From positions 42,589 to 106,588 of the forward strand of contig NCEA01000022.1 in the NCBI GenBank assembly GCA_002280515.1: a DNA stretch of 64,000 nucleotides. Reading direction: 5' to 3'. Numbering within the stretch: position 1 is the first letter of the stretch; the number at the start of each line of letters is the position of its first letter. The translations under genes and the position numbers were made by a program. Under the pieces are notes generated by a model that worked only from the letters and a program-made list of their open reading frames with translations, searched no databases and was not told where the DNA came from. This stretch comes from Rhodobacterales bacterium 32-67-9. GTDB taxonomy: Bacteria; Pseudomonadota; Alphaproteobacteria; Rhodobacterales; Rhodobacteraceae. Below are positions 59,027 to 64,000 of this stretch, piece by piece.

Positions 59027-60985
59027 TCAGTGATCCCGGCGTTTGGAGAGGTAGTCGTCGGTGGTGCGCACTTTTGGCCGGTCGCCGGCCGCGAAGGGGT
59101 TGTCGGCGCCGTGATACTGCGCCCTGACGCGGCAGTCATCGCACATCTGGATCAGCCGGCCGGCGGCACTGTCGGCGAACATCGAGTGCTTGCCGGCGAG
59201 CTTCTCCATGATCTTCTCGACCGTGGAACGAACCCCGAAGAGCTTGCCGCACTCGATGCAGGCGAAGGGCTCCTCCTCGTTGAGCACGGTCTGGCCCAGC
59301 GCCGCGTCACTCGGGTCGAAGCGCGGGACGAGGGTGATCGCGTTCTCGGGGCAGACATTGGCGCAGAGCCCGCATTGCAGGCAGGCATCCTCACGGAAGC
59401 GCAGTTGCGGCGTGTCGGGATTGTCGAGGAGCGCGCCGGAGGGGCAGAGCGAGGCGCAGGCGAGGCAGAGCGTGCAGGCCCCGGTGTCGACGAGAACCGC
59501 GCCATAGGGCGCGCCGTCGGGCAGGGGGATCGGCTCTTTCATGTTGTCCAGCAAGGCCTTGGCGGCCAGCCTTGAGATCTGGCGGCGGTTGCCGAGCGGC
59601 AGGATCGGCTCTATCGCGATGGGCGCGGGGGCTTCCGCATAAAGCCTGTCCGACAGCGCGTCAGGATCGGCGAGGTCGAGAAACCGCAGGCGACCGGCCC
59701 CGCCCATCGCCTCGGCGATGGCGAGTTCCCCGAGGATCGGCTCGCGCTCGGTCAGGGGCGCCGGCAGGATATCGACGGCGGCAAAGCCGAGGGCAAGTGC
59801 GGCGAGCATCTCGGAATGGCCGAACCCGGCCAGCGCCGCGACCTCGAGCGGGATCACATCCGCCGGCAGTCCGCGCCCGAACCGGGCGGCGAGCGCGATC
59901 ATCTCGGCGCCGTGCGGCGCGTCGTGGACGAGAAGCCGGGGTGCCGTGCCGCCTGCGGCGCGGAAGGTCTCGGCCAGCACCCGGATGCGGGTGAGGAGAT
60001 GCGCGACCGGCGGTGCATCGTAGCTGATCGCACCGGAAGGGCAGAGCGCCGAACAGGCACCGCAGCCGGCGCAGACCAGAGGGTCGATGGCGACCTGGTC
60101 GCCGTCGGGCCGGATCGCCCCGGTCGGGCAGATGTCGAGACAGCGGGTGCAGGCGGGCTGACCGGCGCGGGAATGGGCGCAGAGCGTCGCCTCGAACGCG
60201 AGGTGCAGCGGTTTTTCGAAGGTGCCGACATGCCGGGCGGCCTCGAACACCGCCGCCGCGACCGCGTTCGGGTCGCCGGGGTCGGCGCGCAGGTAGCCGT
60301 CGCGCTTGTGCGGGGCCGGGAAGAGCGCGGGGCCCCCGCGAAGGTCAAGGATCATGTCGCAATGCGTCTCGGCCCCGTTGCGGGGGGCGCCGAAGCCGAA
60401 GCCGCCACGCCCGCCGGGCTGCATCTGCCGGAGCGCGTCGATGCGGACGGCGAAGGCGCCGAGCGTGCCGGTCGCGCCACGGAGCCGGCCGAGCACCACC
60501 TCGAACGCGCGCGACGCCGGCACTTCGGCCTCGTTCTCGAGCAGGACGGTGACGGCGAGCGTCTCGGCCAGCCGCTCGGCGGCGGCCAGCGCCACGTCGG
60601 GTGCCCCGAGGATCAGGCAACTCCCCTCGCTGACCACGTCGAGCGACTTTACCGGCGCGGCCGGCAACAGCGCCTCGGCCACAAGGGCGGCCATTTTGGG
60701 CGCAGTGTCGCGGTCCTCCGACCATCCGGCGCGGTCGCGGATATCGACAAAGGCAGGGGCCGGGCAGCCGAGATCGGCGGCGAGCTCTGTAAAGCGCGCC
60801 GCCTCCTGCATGCAGGCGATGACCGCGTCGCCAGCCTTGATCGCCTCGGCCGCTTGGGCCAGTTCGCGGGTGCAAAGCGCGTTGTGGACACGCGGGCATT
60901 CCAGCCCGGTTGCGCTGGCGACCCTATCCTTCGCGATTGTCTGGCTGCCGAGACAATCACATAAAATCAAGTGCTTGGGCATCAT
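59027..60985 (-). CDS. Poly-ferredoxin (4Fe-4S) protein of the formate dehydrogenase island
   Basis: A 652-aa protein. It begins MMPKHLILCDCLGSQ. Two 4Fe-4S motifs lie at about 279-320 (CTRCLDICPTGAI, CAGCGACSALCPSGAI) and two at about 500-560 (CTLCLACASLCPSGAL, CLQCGLCANVCPENAI), then a C-terminal CIECGKLFG and CDDCRVR. Between them is a domain with VSEGSCLILG and others. There is no export signal, so it is cytoplasmic, perhaps supplying electrons or sulfur during formate dehydrogenase maturation. Known as a regular FDH neighbour, not as a subunit. Start at either of two adjacent ATGs. Confidence 0.88.
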   Translation of the reverse strand: MMPKHLILCDCLGSQTIAKDRVASATGLECPRVHNALCTRELAQAAEAIKAGDAVIACMQEAARFTELAADLGCPAPAFVDIRDRAGWSEDRDTAPKMAALVAEALLPAAPVKSLDVVSEGSCLILGAPDVALAAAERLAETLAVTVLLENEAEVPASRAFEVVLGRLRGATGTLGAFAVRIDALRQMQPGGRGGFGFGAPRNGAETHCDMILDLRGGPALFPAPHKRDGYLRADPGDPNAVAAAVFEAARHVGTFEKPLHLAFEATLCAHSRAGQPACTRCLDICPTGAIRPDGDQVAIDPLVCAGCGACSALCPSGAISYDAPPVAHLLTRIRVLAETFRAAGGTAPRLLVHDAPHGAEMIALAARFGRGLPADVIPLEVAALAGFGHSEMLAALALGFAAVDILPAPLTEREPILGELAIAEAMGGAGRLRFLDLADPDALSDRLYAEAPAPIAIEPILPLGNRRQISRLAAKALLDNMKEPIPLPDGAPYGAVLVDTGACTLCLACASLCPSGALLDNPDTPQLRFREDACLQCGLCANVCPENAITLVPRFDPSDAALGQTVLNEEEPFACIECGKLFGVRSTVEKIMEKLAGKHSMFADSAAGRLIQMCDDCRVRAQYHGADNPFAAGDRPKVRTTDDYLSKRRDH

Positions 60986-61338
60986 GTTCCCCAGTCGTGC
61001 CGCAGGGCTCCGGTGGTGCTGACCGTTCGCGGAAAGTAGCTAGGCATGAAAGCCCCGAAAGCGGCAAGGCAAAACCCGTATTGCCCGGTGATTCGCCGGA
61101 ATTGGGGGTGAAATTATCCTGACGGAAAAAGGCGGAAATGGCGCGCGGGACAATTCGTCCAGACAGCTCCGGCAGGTCCGGCACCGATGTGGACAAATTG
61201 TCCACCCATGGCGGAATGGCGAGAAAATCCCGTGATTCGTGCGAAATTGACTTGGTGCGGGCGGTCATTGGCGCAAGTCTGATGCCCAAGGCGCAGCCCG
61301 ACAGAGGCAGGCGCCGTGAGGGGAGGATTTCTGTCACA
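60986..61338. other. 353-base divergent control region of the formate dehydrogenase genes
   Basis: No gene is seen between the poly-ferredoxin and DUF3305 genes; a frame from 61138 into DUF3305 is open but not protein-like. The region is less GC-rich and holds two similar dyads (61148-61160 and 61189-61205). Confidence 0.55.
61148..61205. promoter_or_regulatory. Twin dyads with GGACAA...GTCC, candidate operator
   Basis: GGACAATTCGTCC (61148-61160) and the longer perfect inverted repeat GTGGACA-AAT-TGTCCAC (61189-61205) share the form GGACAAnnnGTCC, centres about 43 bases apart (four helix turns). They fit a dimeric regulator acting on one or both divergent operons. Confidence 0.5.
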
Positions 61339-61902
61339 ATGGCGCTTGTCCGCGCATCCCTGCCAATTGGCATCGTCGTCCGCAAAACACCGGGTGTGAC
61401 CCGTTGGGCGGCCTGGGCGTGGAAGGTGACGGCGGTTCTGCCGGGCGCCGGCCCGGCTGACTGGCGGGAACTGCGCCGCGAAGGCGATGCGGTCGAGTAT
61501 CACGCCGCGACCCTGCCGCTTGATCTCTGGTCAACCGACACCGAAGCCTATCTGGTGACGCTTTCAGCGCGGGTTCCGGGCCTCGTCGTGGTCCTGCACG
61601 AGGACGAGGCGCAGGATGCGGCGATGCCGTGGAAGCCGGCGCTGGTCACCGCCTCGGCCTACGACGGGCAGGATTACATGGACAGTGGCGACGGGCTGAT
61701 CGAACTGGTGCCGATGCCTTCGGGCCTGATCGCCTGGATTGCCGGCTTCGTCGCCGAGCACCATGTCGAGGAGCCGTTCCTGAAGCGCAAGCGCGACCGC
61801 GCGCAGATCGACCTCTGCGAAGACGGGCGCGGCGATGCGCGGATCCGCCAGATGGCGGATGTCTACCGCGCGCCGCGTCATGCGAACCGGGGGGACGGCT
61901 GA
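61339..61902 (+). CDS. DUF3305 family protein
   Basis: A 187-aa soluble protein beginning MALVRASLPIGIVVRKTPGVTRWAA, the usual DUF3305 opening, with WRELRREGDAVEYHAATLPLDLW and the C-terminal FLKRKRDRA block. GGGGAGG lies 12 bases before the ATG. It starts the plus-strand operon DUF3305-DUF3306-TorD-Tat peptide-FDH and shares one base with the next start (TGATG). Function unknown; family travels with formate dehydrogenases. Confidence 0.85.
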   Translation: MALVRASLPIGIVVRKTPGVTRWAAWAWKVTAVLPGAGPADWRELRREGDAVEYHAATLPLDLWSTDTEAYLVTLSARVPGLVVVLHEDEAQDAAMPWKPALVTASAYDGQDYMDSGDGLIELVPMPSGLIAWIAGFVAEHHVEEPFLKRKRDRAQIDLCEDGRGDARIRQMADVYRAPRHANRGDG

Positions 61903-62516
61903 TGGCCGAGGCATCCCGTTCGGGCGATTTCTGGTCCCGCCGCCGCGCCGCGGTGGCGGCGGAAGTTGCCGCCGAGGACGCGGCGCGCCGGGCCGCAGAG
62001 GCCGAGGCAGCGCGCGCCGGGCAGGAGAGTGCGCTGGCCGGGAAGACCGATGCGGAGCTTCTCGCGGAACTCGACTTGAGCGACCCCGACACCATGGGGC
62101 CGGGCGACGATTTCGCCGCCTTCATGCGGGCCCCGGTGCCCGACCACCTGCGCCGCCGGGCGCTGCGCCGGCTCTGGCGGTCGAACCCGGTGCTCGCCAA
62201 TCTCGACGGTCTTGTCGATCACGGCGAGGATTACACGGATGCCGCGACCGTTGTGCGGGGTCTCGCGACCACCTATCAGGTCGGGCGCGGCATGTTGCGC
62301 CACGTGACCGCGCGCGCGGAGGCCGAAACGGACGACAGTGATCCGGCGGCCCCCGCCGCGATCGTCGAAGACGTGGAGCCGGAGGCGCCGTGCGAACCGG
62401 AGGACGACCGGCGGGACGTGGCGCAGGCGGTCATGCCCGATGCAGCGGACCAGCCCGCGCCGCGCCGCCACATGCGGTTCGCCTTTGGCGACAAGACGGA
62501 AGGAGCGCCTGCGTGA
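61902..62516 (+). CDS. DUF3306 family protein
   Basis: A 204-aa protein beginning MAEASRSGDFWSRRRAAV, then a long Ala/Glu/Arg helix, a conserved core (LDLSDPDTM, FMRAPVPDHLRRRALRRLWRSNPVLANLDGLVDH region) and an acidic, disordered C-terminus. The core is the DUF3306 pattern. It overlaps the DUF3305 stop and the GTG of the next gene. Likely an adaptor in formate dehydrogenase maturation. Confidence 0.86.
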   Translation: MAEASRSGDFWSRRRAAVAAEVAAEDAARRAAEAEAARAGQESALAGKTDAELLAELDLSDPDTMGPGDDFAAFMRAPVPDHLRRRALRRLWRSNPVLANLDGLVDHGEDYTDAATVVRGLATTYQVGRGMLRHVTARAEAETDDSDPAAPAAIVEDVEPEAPCEPEDDRRDVAQAVMPDAADQPAPRRHMRFAFGDKTEGAPA

Positions 62517-63133
62517 ACGACACCGCCAAGACCCTGAGCCCGGATCCGGCCATCGCCGAGGAAGACCGGCTGCGCGCCGACCTCTACGACTTTCTCGCCG
62601 CGCTCCTGGCCGCGCCGCCCGATCTCAGGCTGCTCCGCAAATGCGCGGGCCTGTCCGGCGACGACAGCGCGCTTGGCCGGGGCATCGCGGCGCTGGCGAA
62701 GCTGGCGCAATCGGCGGTACCGTCCTCGGTCGAGCGCGAGTTCAACGATCTGTTCATCGGCCTCGGCCGCGGCGAGCTTCTGCCCTATGCGAGCTTCTAC
62801 CTGACCGGCTTTCTCAATGAGAAGCCCCTGGCGGTGCTGCGCCGGGATATGGCGGCCGCTTCCATCGCGCGGGCCGACAAGGTCTTCGAGCCGGAGGACA
62901 GTATCGCCAGCCTGATGGAGATGATGGCGGGGCTGATCGAGGGCCGCTTCGGCCCGCCGGCGCCGATTGCCCGGCAGCAGGCCTTCTTCAACCGCCATAT
63001 CGCGCCCTGGGCGCCGCATTTCTTCGCCGATCTCGAAGGCGCGAAGGGATCGGTGTTCTACGCCCCCGTGGGTGCGATCGGGCGCGCGTTCATGACGATC
63101 GAGAAGGAAGCGTTCCGCCTTGGCGGCGGATGA
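62513..63133 (+). CDS. TorD/DmsD-like molybdoenzyme chaperone
   Basis: A 206-aa all-helical protein with GTG start at 62513, AAGGAG seven bases upstream. EREFNDLFIGLGRGELLPYASFYLTG is the conserved TorD/NarJ-like core and FEPEDSIASLMEMM the following one. These chaperones bind the Tat signal of molybdoenzymes and guard cofactor loading; here the target is the FDH alpha subunit at 63459 or the small Tat peptide. Start overlaps the DUF3306 stop (GTGA). Confidence 0.9.
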   Translation: MNDTAKTLSPDPAIAEEDRLRADLYDFLAALLAAPPDLRLLRKCAGLSGDDSALGRGIAALAKLAQSAVPSSVEREFNDLFIGLGRGELLPYASFYLTGFLNEKPLAVLRRDMAAASIARADKVFEPEDSIASLMEMMAGLIEGRFGPPAPIARQQAFFNRHIAPWAPHFFADLEGAKGSVFYAPVGAIGRAFMTIEKEAFRLGGG

Positions 63134-63188
63134 CGGAAAAGCGCGCCGGGCCAAGGGGCCGCGCCGCAGGATCGAAGGGAGACCAGAC

Positions 63189-63377
63189 ATGGGCAAGACC
63201 GTAGAGACCGAAAAGACCAGTCGCCGCGATTTCCTGAAACTCGCGGGGACCGCGGCGCCGGCGGCGGCGGTAACCGCACTTGGTGCCGCCCCGGCCGAGG
63301 CCGACACCGCCGCGCCGGGAAGCGGGCTTCAGGACACCGCCCATATCCGCGCCTATTACGACAGCGCCCGGTTCTGA
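63189..63377 (+). CDS. Small Tat-signal protein of formate dehydrogenase region
   Basis: A 62-aa protein with SRRDFLKLAGTAAPAAAVTALGA, a complete Tat signal, followed by only about 20 residues ending YYDSARF. It belongs to the formate dehydrogenase region Tat target family, short proteins of unknown role that come just before fdhA. It may be cleaved to a tiny peptide or form a subunit of the exported complex. AAGGGAG precedes the ATG. Confidence 0.88.
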   Translation: MGKTVETEKTSRRDFLKLAGTAAPAAAVTALGAAPAEADTAAPGSGLQDTAHIRAYYDSARF

Positions 63378-63458
63378 CCGCGCGAGGGTGGCCTGAAGCC
63401 GCCCGGTGCCAGAACCAACCGCCCCGGCCGCCGCGCCGGACAGCCAAGGGAGAGAAGG

Positions 63459-64000
63459 ATGCTCAGGAAAAAGACGAGCGAAGCCACCAGACAGACGCCG
63501 CGCACGCCGATCCTGTCCGGTGCCGCAGAAGCCCGCGTCGACCGGCGCGCGTTCCTGCGCGGTTCGGGACTTACCATCGGCGGGCTGGCCGCGATCGGCG
63601 CGACCGGCGGCACGGTTCGCCGGGCCGAGGCGCAGGAGGCCGTCGCGGGCGCGGTCGAGACGGTGAAGACCGTCTGCACCCATTGCTCGGTCGGCTGCAC
63701 GGTGATCGCCGAAGTCGACAACGGCGTCTGGATCGGACAGGAGCCCGGTTGGGACAGCCCCTTCAACCTCGGCGGCCACTGCGCCAAGGGGGCCGCGGTG
63801 CGCGAACATGCGCATGGCGAGCGGCGGCTGAAATACCCGATGAAGAAGGAAGGCGGGGTCTGGAAGCGGATCAGCTGGGACGACGCGATCAACGAGATCG
63901 GCGACAAGATGCTGGCCGTCCGCCAGGAAAGCGGGCCGGACAGCGTCTACTGGCTCGGCAGCGCCAAGCATTCGAACGAGCAGGCCTATCTCTTCCGCAA
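63459..64000 (+). CDS. Formate dehydrogenase catalytic subunit, 3' end outside window
   Basis: The first 180 residues are seen. A Tat signal DRRAFLRGSG (29-38) precedes the N-terminal 4Fe-4S site Cys73, Cys76, Cys80 and Cys108 (CTHCSVGC, GGHCAKG) of the molybdopterin oxidoreductase family, then ISWDDAINEIGDKM. This is the respiratory, exported FDH alpha type (FdnG/FdhA-like). It oxidises formate to CO2 with a Mo or W bis-MGD cofactor; the Sec/Cys active residue lies beyond the window. AGAGAAGG precedes ATG 63459. Confidence 0.9.
   Translation, partial: MLRKKTSEATRQTPRTPILSGAAEARVDRRAFLRGSGLTIGGLAAIGATGGTVRRAEAQEAVAGAVETVKTVCTHCSVGCTVIAEVDNGVWIGQEPGWDSPFNLGGHCAKGAAVREHAHGERRLKYPMKKEGGVWKRISWDDAINEIGDKMLAVRQESGPDSVYWLGSAKHSNEQAYLFR

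Overview
The window is high-GC DNA (third codon positions strongly G/C) with dense gene packing and many ATGA stop/start overlaps. Protein families and gene order point to an alphaproteobacterium of the Rhodobacteraceae/Paracoccaceae type that is a facultative methylotroph. I saw no rRNA, tRNA, CRISPR array, insertion sequence or phage genes.

Layout. (1) 1-3058, minus: a Tad/Flp-like pilus or secretion locus that runs off the left edge. It has a TadG-like protein, a TadE-like protein, a CpaF/TadA ATPase and four very short one-helix peptides of 39-49 aa. (2) 3255-8669: two small secreted proteins, a Crp-type regulator, and a convergent operon of a large PLP decarboxylase, a His-rich unknown protein and a class III nucleotidyl cyclase. 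(3) 8856-13525: a TRAP transporter whose small permease carries an extra TM2-like/coiled-coil N-terminus, then a P-loop small-molecule kinase.

(4) 13823-37166: a lanthanide-type methanol oxidation region. xoxF (methanol dehydrogenase), xoxG (cytochrome), xoxJ, a cytochrome c-550, fghA and flhA (glutathione-dependent formaldehyde oxidation to formate) form the core. Around them lie the quinoprotein-associated accessory genes: a PedC-type ABC permease with a shortened ATPase, a NitT/TauT-type ABC transporter, two YVTN beta-propellers, two SoxYZ-like carriers, a CXXCW rhodanese-like protein, a metallo-hydrolase, DUF3280, SRPBCC and several unnamed secreted proteins. A FIST sensor, a hybrid histidine kinase and a LuxR-type regulator close the region and are the obvious candidates to control it.

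(5) 37456-41413: a pentapeptide-repeat protein, PEP synthase and a DUF1028 protein. (6) 41519-53839: two complete peptide-type ABC transporters in convergent operons, the first with its own GntR regulator and a likely operator pair. (7) 54141-55655: a sulfatase/phosphonate monoester hydrolase-like enzyme. (8) 55737-64000: a formate dehydrogenase maturation island (DUF6505, lipoate-ligase-like, Mrp, DUF6494, a TupA-like/cytochrome c fusion, a poly-ferredoxin, DUF3305, DUF3306, TorD-like chaperone, small Tat peptide) leading into the FDH catalytic subunit, cut by the right edge. Regions 4 and 8 together give methanol to formaldehyde to formate to CO2.

The most unusual points are the micro-peptide Tad locus, the H-loop-less ABC ATPase, the TM2-TRAP fusion, the duplicated SoxYZ-like relay and the TupA-cytochrome fusion. 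All family assignments are from recognition of motifs and gene context; no database search was run.
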